64,000 bases of DNA from Bacillus sp. FJAT-29937 (GTDB taxonomy: Bacteria; Bacillota; Bacilli; Bacillales; Cytobacillaceae), in the NCBI RefSeq assembly GCF_001509555.1, contig NZ_LMAS01000001.1, forward strand, positions 32,971 to 96,970. Direction: 5' to 3'. Both the position numbers and the translations under genes were made by a program. The notes under the pieces were generated by a model. That model searched no databases, had not been told where the DNA came from, and saw nothing but the letters and a program-made list of their open reading frames with translations. Of this stretch, positions 54,501 through 63,167 are shown one piece after another; the first letter of the stretch is position 1, and each line of letters opens with the position of its first letter.

Positions 54501-55205
54501 CAGCCTCGCCAAACGATTTCTACACCTGTTTGGAGCGGTTTGGAAAATGATAATCGGCGCTATTCGCCTTTCACTGTCAATAAGGAATATAACATTCCTT
54601 GGCACACACTGACTGGACGACAAAGCTTCTACCTGGATCACGAGGTCATGCTTGATTTCGGAGAAGGACTTCCACTTTATTTGCCGCCTGTTAATGTGGG
54701 GCCGTTTTTAAAAGGGGAAAAAGAGGTTGAGAACTCCGGAAAATCGCTTACTCTTCGTTATATGACTCCCCATCAGAAGTGGGGAATCCATACGATGTTC
54801 ACGGATACGAACCAAATGTCTCAGCTATTTAGAGGCTGGCAAGTTGTATGGCTGAATGAAAAGGATGCCGCTTCGGCTGGAATTAAGGATAATGATTGGA
54901 TTGAAGTATATAACCGTAATGGGGTAGTTGCAGCTAGAGCGATTCTTACTTACCGGCTGCCAAGAGGAGTTGCCTATATGTACCACGCGCAGGATCGGAC
55001 GATGGGTGTTCCGGGGAACACGATCAATAAGAAACGCGGCGGGACACATAATAGTGTGACAAGAATTAATCCAAAGGCGACACATATGGTTGGAGGCTAT
55101 GCACAGCTAAGCTATGGCTTTAATTATTACGGTCCTACCGGCAGCAACAGGGATACAATGGCCGTTATTCGCCCGTTGAAGGAGGTCGATTGGCTTGAGA
55201 ATTAA
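51516..55205 (+). CDS. narG: respiratory nitrate reductase alpha subunit
   Basis: Membrane-bound, cytoplasm-facing catalytic subunit (1229 aa) that reduces nitrate to nitrite. The N-terminal [4Fe-4S] FS0 ligands are H and three Cys in HGVNCTGSC and GCPRGASFSW (about residues 57-105). The molybdenum ligand Asp is in SFYDWYADLPPASPQ near residue 228. The bis-MGD domain fills the rest, with TGRQSFYLDHEVMLDF near residue 1032 and the C-terminal domain GGTHNSVTRINPKATHMVGGYAQL. It is co-transcribed with narHJI; the start overlaps the upstream small gene. An ATG at 51522 is equally placed. Confidence 0.96.
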   Translation: MTMEQRQNKLAHALKHLKRGNRMNDGWTEESPRPRNSEDVYRRRWQHDKIVRSTHGVNCTGSCSWKIHVKDGIIVYETQQTDYPSTGENFPDYEPRGCPRGASFSWYTYSPTRVKYPYVRGDLYELWKSELKTADNPVQAWENIVTNPEKRAKYVKARGKGGFVRGNWKELCELIAASTIYTIKKYGPDRIVGFSPIPAMSMISYAGGSRFLSLIGGTILSFYDWYADLPPASPQVWGDQTDVPESGDWYNSKYFIIWGTNIPQTRTPDAHFMVESRYNGTKVVGVSPDYAEYDKFADIWLPAKPGTDGALAMAMTHVILKEFYVDQDTPYFTDYAKQYTDLPFLIILNEKNGKYRSDRFLRASDVESGHELGEWKTVVWDDLSNKIVIPIGSQGFRWDSGNKWNLDLQSEDRKNINPKLSFIQDSDDVAMVEFPYFAEKEGGTVARGVPVKRIKDQSDNELVVTTVYDLMMAHTGINRGLQGDYPADYNDPNKPYTPAWQESITGVKKEHVIQVAREFADNAARTNGKSMIAMGGGTNHWFHSDQIYRSILNLILLTGSQGVNGGGWAHYVGQEKVRPIEGFSQIAFANDWVKSPRFMNGTSFFYFATEQFRYEYQAEEMETEWGSKYSHVHPADFNALSARLGWLPSFPQWSENSLDVMKEARERLKEDDQAIIKDVAKQIADGKINYAIENPNDPRNFPRIFFNWRSNLLGDSGKGHEYFVKHLIGADDSVLTDTENSWQPHNVNIDEKPPEGKTDLFVAMDFRMTSSGLFSDIILPAATWYEKFDISSTDLHPFVHPFNAAISPPWETKSDWDAFREIAKVFSELAEKHLPAQEDLIMSPLAHDTINEIAQEFGKVKDWRKGEAEAIPGKTMGNLTILKRDYPNVFNMWSTVGENIRNGYGTKGVKVNGEKTYQELLNRLGVSNREGIGKGHPELYSDKQAINAILLMSGATNGKRAVEGWKSMEEKTGKKLGHISEGREEEDYTLDALTAQPRQTISTPVWSGLENDNRRYSPFTVNKEYNIPWHTLTGRQSFYLDHEVMLDFGEGLPLYLPPVNVGPFLKGEKEVENSGKSLTLRYMTPHQKWGIHTMFTDTNQMSQLFRGWQVVWLNEKDAASAGIKDNDWIEVYNRNGVVAARAILTYRLPRGVAYMYHAQDRTMGVPGNTINKKRGGTHNSVTRINPKATHMVGGYAQLSYGFNYYGPTGSNRDTMAVIRPLKEVDWLEN

Positions 55206-56697
55206 GGCTCAAGTAGCAATGGTAATGCATCTCGATAAATGTATTGGCTGCCATACTTGTTCGGTCACGTGCAAAAACGTGTGGACAAATAGGCCAGGTA
55301 TGGAATATGTCTGGTATAACAACGTGGAAACCCGGCCAGGTCCGGGCTACCCGAAGGAATGGGAGAATACAGACCGTTATAAAGGCGGGTGGACATTAAG
55401 GAATGGGAAGCTTCATTTAAGAGCTGGCGGTCCCATCTCAAAGCTTGCGAATATTTTTTACAACCCAAATATGGCAACGATCGATGATTTCTATGAACCG
55501 TGGACATATGATTTTGAGCATCTTCAAAAAGCGCCGAAGAAGGAAAGTTTACCGGTTGCTCGTCCGAAATCAATGATTACCGGAAAATTTATCGATAAAC
55601 CTGAATGGGGATCGAACTGGGATGATGACCTTGCGGGCGGAAGTGAAATTGTTCCAATGGACCCGAACGTTCAAAAGCTTCAGGAACATATCAAGATGGA
55701 ATATGAAAAAACGTTCATGATGTATTTGCCAAGAATTTGTGAACATTGCCTGAATCCATCATGCGTAGCTTCATGCCCATCAGGTGCTTTGTACAAAAGG
55801 GATGAGGACGGAATTGTCCTTGTTGATCAAGATGCATGCCGGGGCTGGCGCTTCTGTATGAACGGCTGTCCATATCACAAGGTGTACTACAACTGGAACA
55901 CACATAAGGCAGAGAAATGTAATTTCTGTTATCCGAGAACAGAAGCAGGACTGCCGACAGTATGCTCGGAAACATGTGTAGGGCGTATTCGTTACATTGG
56001 AGTTGTCTTGTATGATGCTGACCGTGTAAAAGCAGCAGCATCTGTAGAGGACCCGAAAGATTTATATGAATCACAGCTTTCTGTTTTCTTAGATCCCAAT
56101 GACCCTGAAGTGATTGAAAAGGCCCGTGAAGCAGGCATCAATGATAGCTGGATAAAGAGTGCACAAGAATCGCCTATTTATAAAATGGCGATGAAATGGA
56201 AGATTGCGCTACCGCTTCATCCGGAATATCGGACATTGCCAATGGTGTGGTATGTGCCGCCGCTTAGTCCGATTATGAATCATATAACAAATGAGCATGA
56301 GCTGAGCATGGACGGATGGATTCCGGCAGTAGACGATATGAGAATACCTATGGAATATTTGGCTTCGCTATTATCTGCTGATGATACGAACGTCATTCGC
56401 AGAGTTCTCTTGAAAATGGCTGCGATGCGTGTTCATATGCGGGCTAAAACAGTTGGGGGCATTGATGAAATGGAAAAAAGCAAATTGCTTCAGGAGGCCA
56501 ATACTACCGTGGAAGAACTGGAAGAAATGGCACGACTGCTTGGAGTAGCAAAGTATAATGAACGGTTTGTGATCCCAACCGGCAGACGGGAAATGGATAA
56601 TAATTTACACTACCGTCAAGGTTCTTGCAGTATTGAGGACATTGCACCCCCTGAAGGAATGGTGACGTACCCTTATGAAAGAAGGGAAAACGCATGA
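55195..56697 (+). CDS. narH: respiratory nitrate reductase beta subunit
   Basis: Iron-sulfur electron-transfer subunit (500 aa) of nitrate reductase. It carries four clusters: cysteines in CIGCHTCSVTCKNVW near residue 16; CEHCLNPSCVASCPSGAL near residue 182; CRGWRFCMNGCPY near residue 215 (the Trp replaces Cys, giving the [3Fe-4S] cluster); and CNFCYPRTEAGLPTVCSETC near residue 242. TTG start after GGAGG, overlapping narG by 11 bp, and ending 4 bp inside narJ. Confidence 0.96.
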   Translation: MRIKAQVAMVMHLDKCIGCHTCSVTCKNVWTNRPGMEYVWYNNVETRPGPGYPKEWENTDRYKGGWTLRNGKLHLRAGGPISKLANIFYNPNMATIDDFYEPWTYDFEHLQKAPKKESLPVARPKSMITGKFIDKPEWGSNWDDDLAGGSEIVPMDPNVQKLQEHIKMEYEKTFMMYLPRICEHCLNPSCVASCPSGALYKRDEDGIVLVDQDACRGWRFCMNGCPYHKVYYNWNTHKAEKCNFCYPRTEAGLPTVCSETCVGRIRYIGVVLYDADRVKAAASVEDPKDLYESQLSVFLDPNDPEVIEKAREAGINDSWIKSAQESPIYKMAMKWKIALPLHPEYRTLPMVWYVPPLSPIMNHITNEHELSMDGWIPAVDDMRIPMEYLASLLSADDTNVIRRVLLKMAAMRVHMRAKTVGGIDEMEKSKLLQEANTTVEELEEMARLLGVAKYNERFVIPTGRREMDNNLHYRQGSCSIEDIAPPEGMVTYPYERRENA

Positions 56698-57296
56698 AGA
56701 AGGAAAGAGCGTTAACCCTTTTGTTTATTTCACGTTTTCTGGATTATCCCGAACAGGACTTCTATGAAGAATGTGTAAGTGTCGACGAGTATGTGAAAAA
56801 GAACATCTCGGATAAAAAATTACAGAAAGAGATTTCGAGCCGGTTAAAAATCCTTTTTGACAGATCACTAATAGAACTCCAAGAGCTTTATGTTGAGACA
56901 TTCGACTATAAAGAAAAAACTGGCCTGTATTTAACTTCTCAAGAACTGGGAGATAGCCGCAGACGTGGCACTGCTCTCATTCAATTACAAAAGTTAATTG
57001 AGAAACTTGGATTTGAGCCTGTCGGTAAAGAATTAGCCGACTACATCCCAATGCTGCTAGAACTTATTGCCGTTGCTCCAGAAACAGAGGAAACGCTCAA
57101 ACTAGAGAGAAGACTGGCTTATGCGATTAATCGGATCTTTACAAATCTGCCTAGCAGCAATCCTTATTATCACGTTTTCGATTTGTTTATGACCTATATT
57201 TTTGAAGCTCCCAATCAAGAAGAAATTGCCCGGCTGGAAAAAGATCGAGAGGATGCGGATCTGGATGAGCTGCCATATCCAATGCTGTACGGGTAA
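56694..57296 (+). CDS. narJ: nitrate reductase molybdenum cofactor assembly chaperone
   Basis: NarJ/TorD-type helical chaperone (200 aa) that holds immature NarG while the cofactor is inserted. It starts with KERALTLLFISRFLDYPEQDFYEEC and contains ELYVETFDYKEKTGLYLTSQELGDSRRRGTALI near residue 63, the family's recognisable segment. It overlaps narH by 4 bp. Confidence 0.93.
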   Translation: MKKERALTLLFISRFLDYPEQDFYEECVSVDEYVKKNISDKKLQKEISSRLKILFDRSLIELQELYVETFDYKEKTGLYLTSQELGDSRRRGTALIQLQKLIEKLGFEPVGKELADYIPMLLELIAVAPETEETLKLERRLAYAINRIFTNLPSSNPYYHVFDLFMTYIFEAPNQEEIARLEKDREDADLDELPYPMLYG

Positions 57297-57335
57297 GTTT
57301 CAAAAGACTTCCATAACTAACAAAGGAGGACAGAC

Positions 57336-58031
57336 ATGGATGGATTATTCTGGTGGGGGATTTTTCCTTATATCGTTGGGACGATTTTAATTGTCGCCTC
57401 ATTTTATCGGTTTGTTTTTCGAGGCAAAAGCTGGCATGCCCCTTCAACTGAAATATTTGAGAAAAAATGGCTGCGAGCCGGCTCATTGCTTTTTCATTGG
57501 GGAATCCTTTTTGCCTTTATTGGTCATGTGATGGGTGTGTTGATCCCAAGGAACTTCTATTTATCCTTGGGAGTAACTGATCATTTATACCATTTCTTTG
57601 CAATAGCGGGCGGTGGAGTAGCAGGGCTAATGGTTGTAGCTGGGTTGATTATTTTGCTAATAAGAAAGTTTTCCAACCCAAGGGTCAGTGCCCATGCATC
57701 TTTTGCAGATTATTTTACAGTGATTTGGCTATTAATTGTAGCAGGAATTGGCACCTATATGACGCTTGTCTATAACACAACTGTTGTTGCATATGAATAT
57801 CGCATGACGATTGGTCCTTGGTTTCGGAGTTTATTTACCTTTCAGCCTGACTATCAGCTGATGACAGGAGTGCCGCGCCTTTTCCAAATTCATGTGATCA
57901 CTTCATTCATTTTATTTGCGGCCATTCCATTTACACAATTAGTTCATATGTTCAGTTTTCCAGGACGTTATCCAGCAAGAGCCCCGCAGCAATATCGGGC
58001 CCGGGATGAGTATAAAAATAGCAGGCAATAA
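57336..58031 (+). CDS. narI: respiratory nitrate reductase gamma subunit (cytochrome b)
   Basis: Membrane diheme cytochrome b (231 aa, five segments) that oxidises menaquinol and passes electrons to NarH. Heme ligands are the histidines in LFHWGILFAFIGHVMGV near residue 52 and in FQIHVITSFILFAAIPFTQLVHMFSFP near residue 185. GGA ribosome site, 39 bp after narJ; operon end. Confidence 0.94.
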   Translation: MDGLFWWGIFPYIVGTILIVASFYRFVFRGKSWHAPSTEIFEKKWLRAGSLLFHWGILFAFIGHVMGVLIPRNFYLSLGVTDHLYHFFAIAGGGVAGLMVVAGLIILLIRKFSNPRVSAHASFADYFTVIWLLIVAGIGTYMTLVYNTTVVAYEYRMTIGPWFRSLFTFQPDYQLMTGVPRLFQIHVITSFILFAAIPFTQLVHMFSFPGRYPARAPQQYRARDEYKNSRQ

Positions 58032-58045
58032 GAAAAATTCGCAAA

Positions 58046-58082
58046 CAAAAAATCACTTTCTGAAATCGAAAGTGATTTTTTG
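58046..58082. terminator. bidirectional terminator
   Basis: AAAAAATCACTTTC pairs with GAAAGTGATTTTTT between convergent narI (+) and the narK-like gene (-). Confidence 0.92.
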
Positions 58083-58085
58083 CTT

Positions 58086-59579
58086 TTATTTTGAAATATC
58101 GCTAAACATCCCAATGTATTTTTTGAGATCTCCATTTTCATCCTTCAACATGCTAATCGTTAGCCATTCTTTATAAACCTCGCCATTTTTTCGCTTATTC
58201 CAGATCTCGCCTTGCCAATACCCGTCTTCATCAATTGTCTTCCACATATGTTCATAGAAAGCTGCATCATGTTTTCCAGATTGCAAAATCCTAGGCGTCT
58301 TTCCTATCACCTCTTGAGGGGTATATCCGGTTACTCTTGTAAAGGAAGGATTGACACTTAATATCTTTCCATTTAATTCGGTAACCATAATTCCCTCGCT
58401 TGTACTTTCTATAATCTGGCTGGCAAGAGAAAGTTTATCCTGGTAATACAGCCAAACAACCAAAATGGTGCTTGCTAATGCAAATTCAGAAAGGGCCATA
58501 AATCCAATGGCATAGTGGCCAGTCCAATTAAACAAAATCGTTAAAATGAGAGGAGGGAAAAACCCGCCAAGACCACCCATCGCTGAAACAATCCCGTTCA
58601 CAATTCCAGCTTGTTTCGAGAAATACATAGGCACAAGCTTAAAAATCGTTCCATTTCCAATTCCGGCGCAAATCGCCACTGCTAGGCAGCCGACAGTATA
58701 AATGGGCAGAGATGGGGTAAACGAAAGGAGAAAGCCGGAAAAGGTGAGACCGGAAAACACGAAAACTAATATGAGAAATGAATTGAATTTATCCCCAAGC
58801 CATCCCCCAAAAGGTCTCAAAAAGGTAGCTATTGCAATAAATCCAGCTGTTCTGAAACCTGCATCCACTTTTTCTAGCCCAAAATGATTGACAAGAAAAT
58901 TAGGCAAATAAATGGTGAATGCGACAAAGGAACCAAAAGTAATAAAATAAAATAAGCTCAGCAGCCAAAGTTTTGGATTTTTGTATACACTTTTAAATTG
59001 CTGTGAGAAAACAGCCTTGACCTTTTTTTCTTTACGATCGCCAAGCATTAAATTTAGGATAGCCACTGCAATCATTAAGATAATATAAAATTGAATGGTT
59101 AATCTCCAGCCAAATGAGTTTGCCAATACAGGCGCAAGAAAGGATGTTACGGCTGTACCAATATTCCCCGCCCCGTAAATCCCGTTGACAAAACCATGTT
59201 TTTCCTTAGGGTAATACTTAGGAAGGGCAGTGACCCCAACAGAGAAAACCGCTCCGCCAATACCTAACATTAATCCGCCAAGAATCAAGGTGAAGAAGGA
59301 ATTGGCCGTACTAATAATGAAAACTGGCAATACAAGAAGGAGAAAACTTATCGTAAAGATTACCCTTGCTCCGTAACGGTTTGTCCAAAAACCAATCGGA
59401 ATGCGAAGCAATGAACCAAGAATAACAGGCGCTGCGGTAACCCATGCGATCTCATTTTCTAAAAGATGAATATCGGCTTTAATAAAGGGCATTAAGGAAG
59501 AGAGGATTACCCATACCATAAAACCTGCAACTAAGCTTCCCGTTTGTAATGTTAATTGAAAACCTTTACTTTGCATCAT
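58086..59579 (-). CDS. NarK-type nitrate/nitrite transporter fused to a C-terminal PAS domain
   Basis: Residues 1-385 form a 12-segment NNP-family MFS transporter with both nitrate signatures (GIYGAGNIGTAVTSF near residue 140 and AGIGNGTIFKLVPMYF near residue 300). Residues of about 390-495 form one PAS/PAC domain (IIESTSEGIMVTELNGKILSVNPSFTRVTGYTPQEVIGKTP ... YIGMFSDISK). The protein ends there, with no kinase, GGDEF or HTH output. PAS domains usually sense ligands or redox, so it may modulate transport or signal nitrate flux; this is inference. It lies convergent with narGHJI, matching a nitrate-respiration role. Confidence 0.9.
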   Translation of the reverse strand: MMQSKGFQLTLQTGSLVAGFMVWVILSSLMPFIKADIHLLENEIAWVTAAPVILGSLLRIPIGFWTNRYGARVIFTISFLLLVLPVFIISTANSFFTLILGGLMLGIGGAVFSVGVTALPKYYPKEKHGFVNGIYGAGNIGTAVTSFLAPVLANSFGWRLTIQFYIILMIAVAILNLMLGDRKEKKVKAVFSQQFKSVYKNPKLWLLSLFYFITFGSFVAFTIYLPNFLVNHFGLEKVDAGFRTAGFIAIATFLRPFGGWLGDKFNSFLILVFVFSGLTFSGFLLSFTPSLPIYTVGCLAVAICAGIGNGTIFKLVPMYFSKQAGIVNGIVSAMGGLGGFFPPLILTILFNWTGHYAIGFMALSEFALASTILVVWLYYQDKLSLASQIIESTSEGIMVTELNGKILSVNPSFTRVTGYTPQEVIGKTPRILQSGKHDAAFYEHMWKTIDEDGYWQGEIWNKRKNGEVYKEWLTISMLKDENGDLKKYIGMFSDISK

Positions 59580-59659
59580 GTTCTCCTTTCAAAAATTGGT
59601 GACAGACCTTTTTCATTTTCTTTTATAGTATTAGCAATTTATGTTTATCCTATAGATGA

Positions 59660-59706
59660 AAAAAAGTACTGAATTTGTCTCGATGACGGGACAAATTCTG
59701 TACTTG
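59660..59706 (-). terminator. terminator of the OsmC-family gene
   Basis: On the minus strand AAGTACAGAATTTGTC pairs with GACAAATTCAGTACTT, followed by TTTTTTC. The stem is 16 bp with one mismatch. Confidence 0.85.
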
Positions 59707-59765
59707 ATTTAAAGGTTGAAAATATTGGTCAACTAATTGTTTCTTAACTTAAAGGACAGACGCCA

Positions 59766-60212
59766 CTACTGTCTATTAATTGTTGTCTCCAATTCAATTT
59801 CTACATTGCCTTTTAATGCTCGCGAGATCATGCAGGATGTTTCTGCTTTTAGGGCTAATTTTAGAGCTAATGCTTCGTCCCTTTCTGTTGCTTCGGATTT
59901 TAAAGTGATGACAGGGCGGTGAATAATTTTTTTGTATGTAATCACACCCTTTGTCACATCTACAATCCCTACAGATTCCATTGATAAATCAACCTTTTCT
60001 AGCTTACTGCGTTCCATCATTGCGGCCAAAGTAATGATATAGCAAGTAGCAGCGGCTCCAAGCAGCATTTCATCCGGGTTTGTCCCAATTCCGGGACCAT
60101 CCATTTCTGGCGGAATGGAGACCTTAGTTCTCAATTGACCAGCTTCGATTTCTCCCACATCGTTTCTAAGCCCCGGCCAATGTGCTTTTAAATGAAAATG
60201 GTGTTCAGCCAT
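59766..60212 (-). CDS. OsmC/Ohr-family thiol peroxidase-like protein
   Basis: A 148-aa OsmC-fold protein with two conserved redox cysteines: LLGAAATCYIITLA near residue 57 and ETSCMISRAL near residue 129. It probably reduces organic or fatty-acid hydroperoxides. The length and the second Cys fit the SACOL1771/YhfA subgroup. Single gene. Confidence 0.88.
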   Translation of the reverse strand: MAEHHFHLKAHWPGLRNDVGEIEAGQLRTKVSIPPEMDGPGIGTNPDEMLLGAAATCYIITLAAMMERSKLEKVDLSMESVGIVDVTKGVITYKKIIHRPVITLKSEATERDEALALKLALKAETSCMISRALKGNVEIELETTINRQ

Positions 60213-60304
60213 TGTAAAATCCTCCTTGGAAATTTACTCTTTGTATTTATTTTACGATAGTTTGATGAAAAGTTGTAATTTGGTGTAAAAGGGAGGCTTT
60301 TAGA

Positions 60305-60490
60305 GGACTGTAGTTCCGTTATTTATCTGAAAAGACTGTTTTTTACTAGGTTGCGGACCCTGGTTCCGTTTTTGCATAAAAAGAAGGGTATTTTTTCGTG
60401 TTTTTGATGAATAACTGATTCTGTGTCCTATCAATCGCGAAATATACCAACTTTAAGGTAATAAGGGATTCTTTGTCCGCTCTCTAGCAT
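60305..60490. repeat. second cluster of GCGGACACAGG-type repeats
   Basis: The 350-bp gap before exoA contains TGTAGTTCCGTTATTT, GCGGACCCTGGTTCCGTT, ATTCTGTGTCC and GGATTCTTTGTCCGC. These are direct and inverted copies of the same degenerate core as at 26510-26705. No gene is visible in this gap. Confidence 0.6.
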
Positions 60491-60561
60491 TTCTATCGCA
60501 CACAACCTAGTTCCATGATATTCTATTAATCTAGAGCTTTTAAAAAAGGAGCCATAACAAC

Positions 60562-61317
60562 ATGAAATTTGTGTCGTGGAATGTGAATGGAATACGAGCC
60601 TGTGTGAAAAAAGGCTTTTTAGATTATTTTCATGAAGTTGATGCGGATATATTCTGCATTCAAGAGTCGAAGCTTCAGGAAGGGCAGATCAATCTTGAGC
60701 TTGAAGGCTATTACCAATATTGGAATTACGCGCTCAAAAAGGGCTATTCGGGGACGGCGGTTTTTACGAAAAAGAAGCCTCTATCCGTAAAATATGGTGT
60801 AGGAGAGAATGAAACGGAGCCAGAGGGAAGAATCATTACGTTAGAGTTTGAATCTTTTTACTTGGTCAATGTTTATACGCCGAATTCACAAAGAGATTTG
60901 GCCAGGCTTTCCTATCGTATGGAGTGGGAAAATGAACTTCTTCAATATCTTCGTGAGCTCGATCAAATCAAACCAGTTATTTACTGTGGCGACCTGAACG
61001 TCGCACATAATGAGATTGATTTAAAAAATCCGAAATCGAATGATGGCAACTCTGGCTTTACAACAGAAGAAAGGAATAAAATGACGCGCTTGCTTGATTC
61101 GGGCTTCATTGATTCCTTTAGATACATCTATCCCGATGCAGAGGGTGCCTATACATGGTGGTCTTACATGGCTAAAGTAAGAGAACGGAATATTGGCTGG
61201 CGGATCGATTATTTTATCGTTTCTGAACGAATGAAAAATGCAATAAAAGCTGCACAAATTCACTGTGACGTCATGGGTAGTGACCATTGTCCGGTTATGC
61301 TGGAGATGGAAATATAA
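60562..61317 (+). CDS. exoA: exodeoxyribonuclease III (AP endonuclease)
   Basis: Base-excision repair nuclease (251 aa) of the EEP family. Metal and catalytic residues are in FCIQESKLQ near residue 31, YCGDLNVAHNEIDL near residue 139, and the C-terminal GSDHCPVML near residue 239. WNVNGIRAC at the start is the usual N-terminal motif. Ribosome site AAAAGGAG. Confidence 0.95.
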   Translation: MKFVSWNVNGIRACVKKGFLDYFHEVDADIFCIQESKLQEGQINLELEGYYQYWNYALKKGYSGTAVFTKKKPLSVKYGVGENETEPEGRIITLEFESFYLVNVYTPNSQRDLARLSYRMEWENELLQYLRELDQIKPVIYCGDLNVAHNEIDLKNPKSNDGNSGFTTEERNKMTRLLDSGFIDSFRYIYPDAEGAYTWWSYMAKVRERNIGWRIDYFIVSERMKNAIKAAQIHCDVMGSDHCPVMLEMEI

Positions 61318-61324
61318 AAAAATT

Positions 61325-61369
61325 AAGCCGACTTCCATCTGTTACACGAACAGGAAGCCGGCTTTTTTT
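61325..61369 (+). terminator. terminator of exoA
   Basis: AGCCGACTTCC pairs with GGAAGCCGGCT, followed by TTTTTT. Confidence 0.85.
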
Positions 61370-61394
61370 GACCCGGTTGTTGGGTAAAAATCCA

Positions 61395-62966
61395 CTACCC
61401 TTGTCTCCTTTGATATTCCTTATAATTCAAATGCCACTTCCGGAACCTTTTCCAAGCCTCTTCAAAATCCGGCTGAATAATTGAGAGTTGAAGCCAACCT
61501 CTTTCCGATAAATAGGCACTTTTAAAATGAAGATCAAATCCTGACAGGGCGGCATCCTCAGCCATGTTTGTACAGCTGTCGTCTCCTTTTAATGTGACAA
61601 TCATCGGATAGCCATATGGAGTTAAAAATGCCATTTCCTCATTTTTCTCTGCAGAAAGGATTTGTTCATAGCGATTTTTCAATAGAGTATACCGATCCTC
61701 GTCCATATAATACTGTAATGCACTCTCTAAGCTTTTTAAAGCTTGAGAAGAATACGTAAATGGAATATTTCCATTCGCATATAGTCCTAAATCAAGATAG
61801 GATGGGAGGGCTAAATCTTCTTCCATTTCATGGTTTGAGAAAACAAATGAAAGCCCGCTCATTGTTCCAATTGCTTTCCCGCTTACCCCAGTGGCCAAAT
61901 AAATCTCCGCAAGCGAGAACGGGAGGGAACCAAAGGAGCTGACACAATCAAGACAAAGCTTAATATCATGGATTTTACATAGCTCTTGGATCTTTTCTAA
62001 TTGATTGAGCATTCCAGTGGAAGTTTCGCCATGCGCCATTAAAATCCATTCAAAATTCGATTGTTCCAGTTTTAGAGAAATTTGATGTTCATCGAAGGGC
62101 TTTCCCCATTCATAGCTTAAACAATCAAAGGTTAATCCCCATCTGTTTGCTTGATTCACTAATCGATCCCCGAATGCTCCATTTGTTAAAATTAACCCTT
62201 TCCCGGGAAGTCGTTTCAATTGAGCAATCATCGCTTCATTTGCAAGAGTTCCGCTGCCATTTAATAAATGAACATATGCTGCCTTGCTCATGGATAACAG
62301 CGTTTGCTTTACTTTTTCAAGCGTCATCGAAAAATCGTATGAGCGATGGGAGACAGGCTCTTCAGTTAGGGCAGTACGAATATTGTCTTTTAAAACGACT
62401 GGTCCCGGATAAAATGAGTATCTTTTTTGCTTTAATCTAGAAGCAATTGACCTCTCATATTGCTTTCTAGTTAACACCATAGGGACGAACTGGGCATCAT
62501 CCGTTCCAACCGTACCGGCAAAAGCTTCAAAGCCCATTTGTTTATACAGCTTTTGTTCACGAATTGTACCTGAAATAACAGCAGCACTATACCCCTGTTC
62601 ATAAGCATACTCGGATAAAGCACTGACAAGCATGAAAAATACTCTTCCATTTCGATGCTCTTTTCTTACGGCAAGCAGCCTAATTTCACAAAGCTTACCT
62701 GATAAGGCGTCTTCCGAGAGCAAGTTTTCTACAGGCCCGACTTTCTTGTCCAAGGAGAAAGGCCGCTGATCACGGATCGCAATCATTCCAGCAAGCTCTT
62801 GATCTTTTAAAACAATAATATATTTATTTTCATGATGAAAGGGATCCACACGAATGCCATTTTCGTCTGGTTCATGCTGGGGGATCTCTTCAACAAAGGT
62901 TTCATAATTTAATTTTGCAATTTCTGCAAATTCTCTTTCTGTGCGAGCTATTTTACACCAATACAT
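61395..62966 (-). CDS. GNAT-like acyltransferase fused to a class V aminotransferase
   Basis: A 523-aa two-domain protein. Residues 1-175 form a GNAT-like fold (LNYETFVEEIPQHEPDENG near residue 19, then CEIRLLAVRKEHRNGRVFFMLVSALSEYA near residue 95). The start recalls the acyl-homoserine-lactone-synthase/FeeM-like branch. Residues of about 180-510 form a class V aminotransferase with an intact PLP lysine in GVSGKAIGTMSG near residue 370 and the LDCVSSFGSLPF segment near residue 345. The combination suggests coupled transamination and N-acylation of an amino acid-like product. Substrate unknown; stand-alone gene. Confidence 0.85.
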   Translation of the reverse strand: MYWCKIARTEREFAEIAKLNYETFVEEIPQHEPDENGIRVDPFHHENKYIIVLKDQELAGMIAIRDQRPFSLDKKVGPVENLLSEDALSGKLCEIRLLAVRKEHRNGRVFFMLVSALSEYAYEQGYSAAVISGTIREQKLYKQMGFEAFAGTVGTDDAQFVPMVLTRKQYERSIASRLKQKRYSFYPGPVVLKDNIRTALTEEPVSHRSYDFSMTLEKVKQTLLSMSKAAYVHLLNGSGTLANEAMIAQLKRLPGKGLILTNGAFGDRLVNQANRWGLTFDCLSYEWGKPFDEHQISLKLEQSNFEWILMAHGETSTGMLNQLEKIQELCKIHDIKLCLDCVSSFGSLPFSLAEIYLATGVSGKAIGTMSGLSFVFSNHEMEEDLALPSYLDLGLYANGNIPFTYSSQALKSLESALQYYMDEDRYTLLKNRYEQILSAEKNEEMAFLTPYGYPMIVTLKGDDSCTNMAEDAALSGFDLHFKSAYLSERGWLQLSIIQPDFEEAWKRFRKWHLNYKEYQRRQG

Positions 62967-63167
62967 TTTGAAAACCTCTCTTCGTTCAAGCTCTTTCTAT
63001 ATCATATGCCAACTGACTAAAATCTATTTTCGCATAATTTTAGATTGAAAGAAATATTTTTCTCCTAAATATTGTAATAGCGGGGATTAAATATAAATGT
63101 GTGGTAAAATTGGTATGATTTAGAAAAGTAAGAATGATAGTTTATAAATATTTCAGGGAGTTTAATT

